Source: Halanaerobium hydrogeniformans (GTDB lineage Bacteria; Bacillota; Halanaerobiia; Halanaerobiales; Halanaerobiaceae). From it: a stretch of 64,000 bases of DNA. Shown here one piece after another: positions 1 to 8,094 of this stretch. Location: the NCBI RefSeq assembly GCF_000166415.1, contig NC_014654.1, forward strand, positions 868,001 through 932,000. Reading direction: 5' to 3'. The position numbers and the translations under genes were made by a program. The notes below the pieces were generated by a model. That model did not search any database, was not told the DNA's origin, and saw only the letters and a list, made by a program, of their open reading frames with translations. Each line of letters starts with the position of its first letter. Position 1 is the first letter of the stretch.

Positions 1-2
1 CT

Positions 3-557
3 GGAGGTACCGTTTATCTGGCAGCTGCTGATAGTGAGGGAAATTATGTTTCTTTTATTCAGAGTAATTATATGGGCTTTGGCTCTGGCCTGGTGGTACC
101 TGGTACCGGTGTTGCACTCCAGAATAGAGGTCATAATTTCAGTCTTGACCCGGAAGCTCATAATGCGCTTAAAGGCGGTAAAAGAAGCTATCATACCATA
201 ATTCCCGGTTTTTTAACTAAAAACGGGAAGCCGATTGGTCCCTTTGGAGTTATGGGAGGTTTTATGCAGCCTCAAGGTCATCTCCAACTTTTAATTAATA
301 CAATTGATTTAAATTTAAATCCCCAGGCTGCCCTTGATGCACCTCGCTGGCAGTGGATTGAAGATAAAAAGATAAAATTAGAGGCGGATTTTCCTGAACG
401 GGAGGCCAAATTACTGGCTGCTAGAGGTCATGAAATAGAACTCAGTCTCGATTCCTCAACATTTGGCAAAGGCCAGATGATCTGGAGAGATCAGAAAGAA
501 GAAGTACTAATAGGTGGGACAGAGCCCAGAGCAGATGGTGCAGCTGCAGTTTATTAA
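3..557 (+). CDS. Gamma-glutamyltransferase, C-terminal part (truncated by window edge)
   Basis: The reading frame is open from the first complete codon at position 3, so the gene starts outside the window; an ATG at 72 is internal. The visible 184 residues carry hallmarks of the small-subunit half of gamma-glutamyltransferases: an IQSNY stretch, FGSG, then PGTG and LQNRG, followed by the PGF and GVMGG motifs typical of this family. The enzyme class is made as a proenzyme that cleaves itself and moves or hydrolyses gamma-glutamyl groups from glutathione and similar compounds. The autocatalytic threonine lies upstream of the window, so activity cannot be judged. No signal peptide can be assessed. 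It is separated from argC by about 90 bp holding a promoter, so it is probably a separate unit. Confidence 0.85.
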   Translation, partial: GGTVYLAAADSEGNYVSFIQSNYMGFGSGLVVPGTGVALQNRGHNFSLDPEAHNALKGGKRSYHTIIPGFLTKNGKPIGPFGVMGGFMQPQGHLQLLINTIDLNLNPQAALDAPRWQWIEDKKIKLEADFPEREAKLLAARGHEIELSLDSSTFGKGQMIWRDQKEEVLIGGTEPRADGAAAVY

Positions 558-577
558 AGCTAAATCCTGTGAATAGC

Positions 578-606
578 TTGATTAGATCACTTTAATGAGA
601 TAAAAT
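578..606 (+). promoter_or_regulatory. Predicted sigma-A promoter of the argCBD operon
   Basis: TTGATT (578-583) and TAAAAT (601-606) are separated by 17 bp, about 44 bp before the argC start. It is close to the consensus for a housekeeping promoter. No ARG-box operator was recognised by eye. Confidence 0.45.
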
Positions 607-649
607 AAGCAAAAGATCAATAAGTAAAAAACAGCTAGGAGATGATAAG

Positions 650-1717
650 ATGATCAAGGTCAGTATAGTTGGTGCTACTGGATATGTGGGAATTGAATTA
701 ATGAGATTACTGCAGCAGCATCCGCAAGTAATAATCAAAGATCTAATTTCAAAAAGCAATGCTAAGAAAAAGCTGGTAGATGTTTATCCTCAATTTAGAG
801 GCTCTAAACTCGAAAATTATACTTTAATTGCTCTAGAAGATTTTCAGCCGGAAGATAGTGATCTCATATTTAGCGCTCTTCCCCATGGCGTATCACAGGA
901 CATTAGCTCCCAGTTAATTAAATCCGGGACAAAAATAATAGATATGAGCGGTGATTTTAGATATCATGATATAGAAATATATGAAAAATGGTATGGAGTT
1001 GAACATAAGCATCCTGAACTTGCTAAAAAGGCAGTTTATGGACTGACAGAATTAAATAGAACCCAAATAAAAAACGCGGAGTTTATTGCAAACCCGGGTT
1101 GCTATGTAACAGCATCACTGCTTGGTATTTTACCTTTGATAGACTCTGATTTAGTAAAAACTGAATCGATAATTATTGATGCCAAATCAGGTGTCAGTGG
1201 AGCTGGAAGAAGCTTAAAAAGCAACCTACTTTTTACAGAATGTCATAATACAATGAAAGCATATAGTCCGGCAGTACATAGACACAGTTCAGAGATCGAA
1301 TATATTTTAAATGAGTTTTTGCAAGGAAGTTATGATAGCAGATCTTCTGAACAGAGGGCTGAGATTCTTTTTACACCTCATTTAATTCCTATCAAAAGGG
1401 GAATTCTGACAACTATTTATCTTGACTGCAAAAGAAAAAGTTCTGATAGCGAAATTTTTAGTCTATATGAAGATTTTTATGGACAGGAAAAATTTGTTCA
1501 GGTCTTAAAAGATGAGCTGCCAGAGATTAAAAACATAGCAGGCTCTAATTTTGCTCAGCTTGGCTTTAAATATGATCAAAGAACTGATAGAATAATAGTA
1601 ATTTCAGTTATTGATAATATGCTTAAAGGAGCTGCAGGACAGGCAGTCCAGAATATGAATGTCTTATTTGGTATTGATGAGGATACAGGTCTACAGGCAA
1701 CTGCCCTATTTCCTTAA
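650..1717 (+). CDS. argC: N-acetyl-gamma-glutamyl-phosphate reductase
   Basis: This is the NADPH-dependent third step of arginine synthesis, reducing N-acetylglutamyl phosphate to the semialdehyde in the cytoplasm. The N-terminus has the dinucleotide-binding motif GATGYVG (residues 8-14), and the catalytic cysteine lies in the NPGCYVTAS block at about residue 151. The KSGVSGAGR block and a conserved HRHSSE segment follow. Length (355 aa) is normal for the family. The start has an AGGAG box with 8 nt spacing. It is the first gene of an argC-argB-argD set on the same strand; argJ or argA is not present between them, unlike many Firmicute arginine operons, so acetyl-group recycling must be encoded elsewhere if the pathway is complete. 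Confidence 0.95.
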   Translation: MIKVSIVGATGYVGIELMRLLQQHPQVIIKDLISKSNAKKKLVDVYPQFRGSKLENYTLIALEDFQPEDSDLIFSALPHGVSQDISSQLIKSGTKIIDMSGDFRYHDIEIYEKWYGVEHKHPELAKKAVYGLTELNRTQIKNAEFIANPGCYVTASLLGILPLIDSDLVKTESIIIDAKSGVSGAGRSLKSNLLFTECHNTMKAYSPAVHRHSSEIEYILNEFLQGSYDSRSSEQRAEILFTPHLIPIKRGILTTIYLDCKRKSSDSEIFSLYEDFYGQEKFVQVLKDELPEIKNIAGSNFAQLGFKYDQRTDRIIVISVIDNMLKGAAGQAVQNMNVLFGIDEDTGLQATALFP

Positions 1718-1767
1718 AACTATAGTAAATCCAGAAATTTGAGAGCTAAAATTTAAGCACTTTTATA

Positions 1768-2658
1768 ATGCTTGAGGAGGAGAGTAAAATAGAAGAACTA
1801 ATAGAGAAGGCATATGTTTTAATCGAAGCACTACCATATTTTAAGGACTATTATGGCAAAACTTTTGTGATCAAATATGGTGGAAGTATTATGGCTGATG
1901 AAAAACTAAAAAAGAATTTAATTGAAGATATTACCCTGCTTAAATATGTTGGTATTAACCCGGTAATCGTCCATGGTGGAGGTCCTGCTATCAATAAAAC
2001 ACTTGATAGATTAAATATTAAAGCAAATTTTGTTGATGGACTAAGGGTTACAGATAAAGAAACAATGGAAATTGTAGAAATGGTTTTATCTGCCCAGATT
2101 AATAAAGAAATTGTTTCTTTGATTAATCAAATGCAGGCCAGTGCTGTTGGTATTTCCGGTAAAGATGGTAATCTAATTAAAGCGGTAAAAAAGACTTTTG
2201 ACTCAAAAGAAAAAGACCTTGGTTTTGTGGGTGAAGTAGAAAAAATAAACCCAGAGCTTGTTGAACAATTAATAGCAGATGGCTATATCCCTGTAATTGC
2301 ACCAATTGGAGTTAGTGAAAGCGGAGAAACATTAAACATTAATGCTGATAGTGTTGCAGGAGAGTTAGCAGTTGCACTTAAGGCAGAAAAGTTGATTTAT
2401 TTAACTGATGTAGATGGAATTCGTTATGATCCTGAAGATGAAAACAGCAGGGTTTCGAAATTAACATTTGCTGAAATTGATGAATGGATAGAACAGAAAA
2501 AGATTAAAGGGGGAATGGTGCCCAAGGTTAAAGGTTGTAAACAGGCTGTTGACTCTGGGGTGCTGAGAACCCACATTTTAAATGGTTTAGTACCACATCC
2601 ACTTTTACTTGAGATCTTTACTGATCAGGGTGTTGGAACAATGATAATTAAAGAATAG
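1768..2658 (+). CDS. argB: Acetylglutamate kinase
   Basis: Phosphorylates N-acetylglutamate with ATP, second step of arginine synthesis; member of the amino acid kinase fold. Visible motifs are KYGGS near the N-terminus, VHGGGPAIN (substrate and phosphate binding) and the later LTDVDG block. The start is doubtful. ATG 1768 has no Shine-Dalgarno sequence in front of it, while a strong GAGGAGG (1774-1780) lies inside the frame, 8 nt before an ATA codon at 1789. Starting there would give (M)EELIEKAYVLIEALPYF, which is where ArgB proteins normally begin. I keep 1768 as the conservative coordinate. The gene sits 50 bp after argC and 16 bp before argD and ends in TAG. Confidence 0.93.
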   Translation: MLEEESKIEELIEKAYVLIEALPYFKDYYGKTFVIKYGGSIMADEKLKKNLIEDITLLKYVGINPVIVHGGGPAINKTLDRLNIKANFVDGLRVTDKETMEIVEMVLSAQINKEIVSLINQMQASAVGISGKDGNLIKAVKKTFDSKEKDLGFVGEVEKINPELVEQLIADGYIPVIAPIGVSESGETLNINADSVAGELAVALKAEKLIYLTDVDGIRYDPEDENSRVSKLTFAEIDEWIEQKKIKGGMVPKVKGCKQAVDSGVLRTHILNGLVPHPLLLEIFTDQGVGTMIIKE

Positions 2659-2674
2659 CAAAGGAGTAGATAGT

Positions 2675-3868
2675 ATGGAGATAGCAGAAATTATTCAGAG
2701 TGATAAAGAACATTTTATGACCGTTTATGGTGGTAGATATCCTCTTTATGCTGAAAAAGCTGAAGGAATAAAAATCTACAGTAAAGATGGTAAGGTATAT
2801 CGTGATTTTTTATCTGGTATAGGTGTTAATTCTATCGGTTACAGTAATCAGCGTTTTAAAGAGGCTTTAAAAGATCAGATTGACAAGATTATTCACTGTT
2901 CAAACTTTTATTATATAGAACCCCAGGCAGAGCTGCAGAAGAAATTATGTGATAACTCTGCTTTTGATAGAGTTTTTTTCGCCAATAGTGGTTCTGAAGC
3001 TAATGAGGGTGCTTTAAAACTGGTTAGAAAGTATTTTAGAAAAAAAGGTAAAAAGAAATATGAAACCATCACTGCTGACAGATCATTTCACGGGAGAACG
3101 ATGTCAACAGTAACAGCAACCGGTCAGGATAAATATAAAAAGCCATTTGCTCCTTTACCAGTTGGTTTTAAAACTGTTCCCTTTAATGATTTAGAAGCTT
3201 TAAAAAATGCTGTTGGAGAAAAAACTGGAGCAATTATGCTGGAGCCAATTCAGGGTGAAGGAGGAATTTATCCAGCCAAGCAGGAATATCTTGCCGGTGT
3301 AAGAGAATTATGTGATGAGAAGGATATACTGCTGATCTTTGATGAAGTACAGTGTGGTATGGGCAGAAGTGGAGAACTCTTTGCCTATCAGCATTATGGA
3401 GTTGAACCCGATATTATTACCCTTGCCAAAGCACTTGGTGGTGGAGTACCAATTGGTGCTTTTCTGGCTAAAGAAGAGGTTGCAGCAGCTTTTGAACCGG
3501 GAGACCATGGAACTACCTTTGGTGGGAATCCACTCGCAACCAGAGCGGCTTCTGAAGTGCTTGACATTATGCTGGCAGATGGCTATTTAGATAATGTCAA
3601 AAAGATGGGAGAATATTTTATTGCTGAACTTGATAAATTAATTGAGAGAAGTGATAATTTAGTTGAAAGTAGAGGGATGGGTTTGATGCTGGCCCTTGAG
3701 CTTGCTGAAGATCTATCTGCAAAAGAGCTTACCCAGCTCTTATTTGAAAGAGGCTTTTTGGTTAATGCTGTTAAAGATCATACACTTAGATTTTTACCAC
3801 CCTTTGTGCTTGGAAAAGAAGATATTGATTTATTAATCGAAAATATTGAGGAGATTATCAATTTTTAG
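2675..3868 (+). CDS. argD: Acetylornithine aminotransferase (class III PLP enzyme)
   Basis: Transfers an amino group from glutamate to N-acetylglutamate semialdehyde, fourth step of arginine synthesis; related enzymes also act in lysine synthesis. The class-III aminotransferase pattern is clear: NSGSEANE, a FHGRT segment, the [12 protein letters not shown] block and the PLP lysine in LAKALGGG. Length 397 aa is typical. GGAG lies 8 nt before the ATG, 16 bp after argB, so it is the third gene of the arg operon. It ends in TAG. Ornithine or succinyl-diaminopimelate specificity cannot be separated from sequence, but the operon context favours the arginine role. Confidence 0.93.
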   Translation: MEIAEIIQSDKEHFMTVYGGRYPLYAEKAEGIKIYSKDGKVYRDFLSGIGVNSIGYSNQRFKEALKDQIDKIIHCSNFYYIEPQAELQKKLCDNSAFDRVFFANSGSEANEGALKLVRKYFRKKGKKKYETITADRSFHGRTMSTVTATGQDKYKKPFAPLPVGFKTVPFNDLEALKNAVGEKTGAIMLEPIQGEGGIYPAKQEYLAGVRELCDEKDILLIFDEVQCGMGRSGELFAYQHYGVEPDIITLAKALGGGVPIGAFLAKEEVAAAFEPGDHGTTFGGNPLATRAASEVLDIMLADGYLDNVKKMGEYFIAELDKLIERSDNLVESRGMGLMLALELAEDLSAKELTQLLFERGFLVNAVKDHTLRFLPPFVLGKEDIDLLIENIEEIINF

Positions 3869-3903
3869 TTAAATAAATATTTTGTTTGAGAGGCAGGGTT
3901 TTT

Positions 3904-5808
3904 ATGAATAATTTAAATATGATTAAAAATTTAGTCAAAGAAGATAAAGATCAGCAGAGTAAAATAAGTTATAATATAGGTAGAAATGAGAAATGCCCCT
4001 GTGGCAGTGGCAAAAAATTCAAAAAATGCTGTGCACTTAATAATCCTGAGTTAAGTCGCGAAGATTATTTTCAAAAAGTAAAAGAGATAAAAGATGAAGA
4101 AAAATTAATTGCAGTGCTCAAAGAGGCTGTAGAAAATTATCCATTGGAGCAGAGCTTTATTTTACCATTGATAGTTTATTCTCTGCAGCACAGCAATTAC
4201 CAGACAGCTGTTAAATATCTAAAACATGCCTGGCAGCTGATGGGTACAGATTTGGATGAAGCATTTATCTCACCGCTTGTAAATATCATGCTGGATAAAG
4301 GGGAAATAGAAGAGGCAGAAGCAATTATTAGAGAATCTCTAGAATCCAAAGGAGAATCGATTCCTCTTTTAATTGCCCTAGCAGAGGTATACAAAAAAGA
4401 AGAAAAAATGCAGAGGGTAAATGATATAATCGATCGGGCAATGGAGATTGATCCAGAAAACTTACAGTTGATAGTTTTTAGACTTGAAACTTTAATGGAC
4501 TTTGATGATGTAGTTAGTTCTCTTGCCCTTTATGAGAAACATTATGAGAAGCTCAAAGACTATAAGCAGATGCGGGTAATAGGTTTTTTAGATGATTTTA
4601 TAGAAAAAAGGTTTAATTTAAAAGAAAATCAGGAGTTAAATGAAAAAGAAGCTTTAAATTCTGCCAAAAAAACCTTTAGTGTATTTGAAGAAATTGATAA
4701 CTTACAGCTAAATGCTGCTGACAGCAGGGCTAAAGAACTACTTGAAAAAATAAAAGAGCTACCTCCTAAAAATTCTCAAATTGCCTTAGATATTTTAGCC
4801 TATTATCTGACAGCTGAATTATATGATGAATTTGAAGAATATGCTCAGGAAATTAATGCAGTTCAAAAAAATAATCCTAATTACTTAAGGCTGCTATTTT
4901 TGAAATTCTACAACCAGGGTGAACTAAAAAAGGCCTATCAATATATTTCTCAAGCCTTTGAACTTGAAAAAACAAGAAAAGATGGGCATTTCCATAACTG
5001 GCAGGTTGCAGCTGATTATCTGCAGTTTATAGTTGATTATGACAGCAATGATGATTTAAAGAATTTTATTAATGATTTTGCTGCTTTAATTGCAGAAGAT
5101 AAAGATCTGCTTTCTAACTTAATGATGCTGCTTGAAAATAATAACTCTGAACAGTATAAAGAGAAATTATTAAATAAAATTCTAGAAGTATTAGAACAGA
5201 GTGATATTAAAAATATTGAGGCTAAGGATGTCTACAATAAACTGTTTTTTACAAAACTGCTGGAACTTGATTTGAGAGAACATTTTAATAATACAGCTGC
5301 CGAAGAAATTATTAAAGAGATTGAAAAAGTCAGCAGAGAAGTTGAAGAAAAAGCGATAAATACTCCTGTTTTAAGTTATGCAAAATTGAGATTGCTTAAA
5401 TATCAGGCAGGTAATTTAGAAGAAGAAAAAGAAAAATTAATTGCTTCACTTAAAAATTCTAAGATAGAAAGCTATTATGATGCTATTGCTTATTATGAAA
5501 CTATGCTGCGTTTTGCTGATCCAGCTCCAATCTTAACTGAGATTCCCTATAGTAAATACTTAGATGATCAGCAGCTTGAATTCTATCGACTCACTGCAGC
5601 ATTAAAATTAAGATATTATGAAATAGCTTCAAAAATATTTTACAAGCAGTTTTTAGAAAAAACTCAGAAAAGTGAGCTAGGGTCATTTTTTATAAGTCTG
5701 CTCCGCTATTTTGATAGCAAAGATATATTAGAACACTTAGAAAATATGGAAGTTAATGAAGAAATAGTTAATTATTTAATAGATATAATGAATATCAAAA
5801 ATAATTAG
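3904..5808 (+). CDS. SEC-C motif protein with long TPR-like helical region
   Basis: Near the N-terminus is the zinc-binding SEC-C motif CPCGSGKKFKKCC, the same metal-binding module found at the C-terminus of SecA and in many proteins of unknown role. It is followed by about 590 residues of charged, repetitive amphipathic helices resembling tetratricopeptide or HEAT solenoids (recurrent Leu/Ala/Tyr spacing). No membrane segment or signal peptide is seen, so a cytoplasmic scaffold or ribosome/SecYEG-associated role is possible but is inference. A TTG at 3886 would add six residues; ATG 3904 with GAGAGGCAGGG upstream is preferred, giving 634 aa. It follows argD by 35 bp and could be co-transcribed. 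Specific function not recognised. Confidence 0.75.
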   Translation: MNNLNMIKNLVKEDKDQQSKISYNIGRNEKCPCGSGKKFKKCCALNNPELSREDYFQKVKEIKDEEKLIAVLKEAVENYPLEQSFILPLIVYSLQHSNYQTAVKYLKHAWQLMGTDLDEAFISPLVNIMLDKGEIEEAEAIIRESLESKGESIPLLIALAEVYKKEEKMQRVNDIIDRAMEIDPENLQLIVFRLETLMDFDDVVSSLALYEKHYEKLKDYKQMRVIGFLDDFIEKRFNLKENQELNEKEALNSAKKTFSVFEEIDNLQLNAADSRAKELLEKIKELPPKNSQIALDILAYYLTAELYDEFEEYAQEINAVQKNNPNYLRLLFLKFYNQGELKKAYQYISQAFELEKTRKDGHFHNWQVAADYLQFIVDYDSNDDLKNFINDFAALIAEDKDLLSNLMMLLENNNSEQYKEKLLNKILEVLEQSDIKNIEAKDVYNKLFFTKLLELDLREHFNNTAAEEIIKEIEKVSREVEEKAINTPVLSYAKLRLLKYQAGNLEEEKEKLIASLKNSKIESYYDAIAYYETMLRFADPAPILTEIPYSKYLDDQQLEFYRLTAALKLRYYEIASKIFYKQFLEKTQKSELGSFFISLLRYFDSKDILEHLENMEVNEEIVNYLIDIMNIKNN

Positions 5809-5818
5809 CTAAATACCC

Positions 5819-5847
5819 TTGTCAAAAGTGAAAATAATTACTATAAT
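5819..5847 (+). promoter_or_regulatory. Predicted strong promoter of the ECF transporter gene
   Basis: TTGTCA (5819-5824), a 17 bp spacer and a perfect TATAAT (5842-5847). The start point would be near 5854, giving a leader of roughly 108 nt before the coding region. Confidence 0.6.
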
Positions 5848-5854
5848 ATAGCTA

Positions 5855-5953
5855 TGACGGTAGGGGCGGAATTCATTTATTGATACTGCACCCACAAATA
5901 CTGTTAAATTTATTTAGTTTGGTCCACCTGGATCATTGGACCGGGATGGGAGG
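5855..5953 (+). ncRNA. Structured 5' leader, candidate riboswitch of unknown class
   Basis: The leader can fold into two elements. The first pairs ACGGTA (5857-5862) with TACTGT (5899-5904) and GGGGC (5863-5867) with GCACCC (5888-5893), leaving one bulged A and a side bulge around a 20-nt loop. The second is a perfect 6-bp hairpin, GGTCCA (5921-5926) with TGGACC (5937-5942), 10-nt loop, ending just before the GGGAGG ribosome binding site (5948-5953). A structured leader ahead of a vitamin-type ECF transporter suggests ligand-dependent control of translation. It does not match the TPP, FMN, cobalamin, THF or preQ1 consensus patterns I can recall. Confidence 0.4.
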
Positions 5954-5961
5954 AAAAGAAG

Positions 5962-6480
5962 ATAAAACTTAAGACAAGACAAATTGTTATTGCTGGAATG
6001 TTGGGAGCTATTTCTATTATTTTGGGGGCTACAGGTTTAGGGTTAATACCTGTTCCTACCCCGGCAGGTCATGTGACGATAATGCACCTACCTGCTATTT
6101 TGGGTGGTATTATTGAGGGACCTGCGGTTGGACTGCTGATCGGTTTAATTTTTGGTGTATTTAGTTTTCTTAGAGCTACCAATCCGATTTTTGCAGATCC
6201 TTTAATTGCAATATTACCGAGACTTTTTATTGGTGTTGCAGCTTATTATAGTTATAGGGCAACTTTAAGGCTAAATCAAAATGTATCTTTAGCAGTTGCT
6301 GGTGTAATTGGAACAGTTGTTAATACTGCAGGTGTTTTGACTCTGGCTGTTTTGAGAGGTTATTTACCGATGAGTGCAGCTTTAGCAGTTGCAGGTACTC
6401 ATGGGATTCCAGAAGCAGTTATTGCAGCACTTTTTGCAGTTCTTCTCGGAAGAGTTTTAATCAATTATCAGGCAAGCTAA
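5962..6480 (+). CDS. ECF transporter S component (vitamin-type substrate-binding membrane subunit)
   Basis: Very hydrophobic 172-residue protein with about five to six membrane segments and the motif VPTPAGHVTIMHLPAI typical of small S components of energy-coupling factor importers, which bind a vitamin or precursor and pair with a shared EcfA-A'-T module encoded elsewhere. Substrate is not readable from sequence; pantothenate- or folate-type relatives are plausible. The only standard start, ATG 5998, has a poor ribosome site and would cut into the first membrane helix. A strong GGGAGG lies 8 nt before the in-frame ATA at 5962, and the extra residues KLKTRQIVIAG look like a normal S-component N-terminus, so an AUA start is proposed. 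No ATG, GTG or TTG occurs in this frame between the upstream stop (5905) and 5998. Confidence 0.8.
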   Translation: MKLKTRQIVIAGMLGAISIILGATGLGLIPVPTPAGHVTIMHLPAILGGIIEGPAVGLLIGLIFGVFSFLRATNPIFADPLIAILPRLFIGVAAYYSYRATLRLNQNVSLAVAGVIGTVVNTAGVLTLAVLRGYLPMSAALAVAGTHGIPEAVIAALFAVLLGRVLINYQAS

Positions 6481-6525
6481 GAGTAAATCTATGTTTTTGA
6501 GCAAAATAATTTAAGTTAAATGAAA

Positions 6526-6551
6526 AGAAGGCTGCTAAAGCCTTCTTTTTG
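6526..6551 (+). terminator. Rho-independent terminator after the ECF gene
   Basis: AGAAGGCT (6526-6533) pairs with AGCCTTCT (6539-6546) over a 5-nt loop, followed by a T run. Confidence 0.75.
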
Positions 6552-6578
6552 ACTTAAATAACTGTTATAATGTATAAT
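6549..6578 (+). promoter_or_regulatory. Predicted promoter of the 6650 operon
   Basis: TTGACT (6549-6554), 18 bp spacer and TATAAT (6573-6578), about 70 bp before the start of the unknown gene at 6650. Confidence 0.5.
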
Positions 6579-6649
6579 ATAGATAGAGAAATAGCTTTTC
6601 AGTCAAAAATTGAATAATCTCTACTTCAGGCCTGAGAGGAGGAGTTAAG

Positions 6650-7387
6650 ATGAAAGATAAAAACAAGATTAAAGAAGTTCTGGAGAACACAGAAATATTG
6701 TTAGAACCAGAAGATTTAATTTCAACATCTCATGATACAACTCTCCACTATTTTGTGCTCAGTGAGCCATATTATCTGGAAGAATTTCCGGAAGAAGGAC
6801 CTGAAACCAAGGTAAGAGAAGGAAAAATTACCTGGGAAAAACCAAAACTTCTAACCCCAGATTACATGATAAATATGAGTGGATTTAGTGGTGAAGCCAA
6901 AAAAGCGATGCAGATGATTGCTAATGAAAACCCTGATTTGGCCGGATTATTATATAAAATGAATTATCGCAAACAATCAATCAGTACTTTTACAATATCA
7001 AGAGAATTAGAAAAAGCTCAGGAAGAGATTGAAAATGAAAGAATTAATGATGAAGATAATTTAACTGTAATAATCAAAGGTGTTGATGAGCTCTGGGATG
7101 TTTCACTGATGAAGTTTATTCAAAGTCTGATGTTAAAAAGTGCTTATAAATCTCAACTTCCCTATTATGAGGAAAAGGGTTATTTAAGTACTGATGAAGA
7201 AGGTTATTCTGTTGTAACAAGAAATTTAGAAGGACTTCCAATCGCAGCAAGTGAAGAGATAGAAAGAATGTTTGAAATGGTTAAAAAAGGTGAAGAAGAC
7301 CCGGCTAAATTAAAAAGAGAATTAGACCGCTGGGGAGTCTTCAATGCTTATCAAGATAGATTCTTTGATCTTTTTAAGGAGGATTGA
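6650..7387 (+). CDS. Conserved-looking protein of unknown function
   Basis: 245 residues, acidic, no membrane segment, signal peptide or recognisable catalytic motif. The middle contains a clear helical charged stretch (residues about 115-140, rich in Glu) followed by a more hydrophobic segment with GVDELWDVSLMKFI and a Tyr-rich loop. It starts with AGAGGAGG 7 nt upstream, so it is certainly translated. Its stop overlaps the ribosome site and start region of the next gene, so the two are translationally coupled and probably form a pair. I do not recognise the family and assign no function. Confidence 0.6.
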   Translation: MKDKNKIKEVLENTEILLEPEDLISTSHDTTLHYFVLSEPYYLEEFPEEGPETKVREGKITWEKPKLLTPDYMINMSGFSGEAKKAMQMIANENPDLAGLLYKMNYRKQSISTFTISRELEKAQEEIENERINDEDNLTVIIKGVDELWDVSLMKFIQSLMLKSAYKSQLPYYEEKGYLSTDEEGYSVVTRNLEGLPIAASEEIERMFEMVKKGEEDPAKLKRELDRWGVFNAYQDRFFDLFKED

Positions 7388-7392
7388 TAGTT

Positions 7393-7959
7393 GTGAAAAG
7401 CGCATATGAAGTTGCTATGGAAAGAGCGGAAAGAATTTATGCTGATGATGAGGGTGATAATTCACTGGAGATCAGGGAAAATTTAAAAAAAGTTATGGCC
7501 CCTTTTTTCAAAGGTGATATGGATCCTGAAGGTTTATGGCATGAATTAAAAGATGAAGATGAGGCTGTTTTAGTTGAGGCCCAGTTAATGTTAATTGAGT
7601 CGATTGGACTACGTAATAGCTCTGAACAGATTGAGCGGAGAAAAGAAGCAGTAGTTGCCGTAGAATCACTTAAAGATACGGAAAATAGTAGTTTTTTCGA
7701 AAAATCTTTTACTCAGGCTCAGAGCCTACAGCAGCAGTATCAAACTCAAAAAAATAAATTAGATCAACAGGTACAGCAGCATCTAGATAATTCTCAGGCA
7801 CAGGGTTTAAGTGCTCAGGCAGCTGCAAATGGTGGCCAGGAACAGGGAATGAATGGTCAGATGAGACAGCAGCTTGCTAAAAAACTTTCTGAATTTCAAA
7901 AAAGCTATAATCAGCGTTTTGATAAATTAATTGAAAAAATGAAAGCAGAATTGAAATAA
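7393..7959 (+). CDS. Unknown protein with Gln-rich coiled region, partner of the 6650 gene
   Basis: 188 residues from the preferred GTG start at 7393, which lies 10 nt after AGGAGG; a TTG at 7384 is only 1 nt from that box and is unlikely. The N-terminal KSAYEVAMERAERI resembles the start of several uncharacterised bacterial proteins. The C-terminal half is strongly hydrophilic, with many Gln and Ala residues (roughly 115-165) and likely coiled-coil character, ending in a Lys-rich helix. The upstream stop codon is inside the spacer, so expression is coupled to the gene at 6650. A terminator follows directly. Function not recognised; a structural or binding partner role for the first protein is only a guess. 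Confidence 0.6.
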   Translation: MKSAYEVAMERAERIYADDEGDNSLEIRENLKKVMAPFFKGDMDPEGLWHELKDEDEAVLVEAQLMLIESIGLRNSSEQIERRKEAVVAVESLKDTENSSFFEKSFTQAQSLQQQYQTQKNKLDQQVQQHLDNSQAQGLSAQAAANGGQEQGMNGQMRQQLAKKLSEFQKSYNQRFDKLIEKMKAELK

Positions 7960-7980
7960 TAATTAAAAACTTATTTTAGG

Positions 7981-8010
7981 AATCCGACTTTTTGGTCGGA
8001 TTTTTTTTTA
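7981..8010 (+). terminator. Rho-independent terminator
   Basis: AATCCGAC (7981-7988) pairs with GTCGGATT (7995-8002), loop of 6, followed by eight or more T. It closes the two-gene unit of unknown proteins. Confidence 0.85.
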
Positions 8011-8094
8011 GACGATAGTTCATTTATAACTTTAAGCAGGATTAACATAAAACAGCTAGAATTATATACTTAGATAATATTCTGGGGTGAGAAA

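Noticed and set aside
7981-8094. Inverted repeat as a possible CRISPR or repeat element
   Set aside because: It is a single hairpin followed by a T run, the normal form of a terminator; no second copy was seen.
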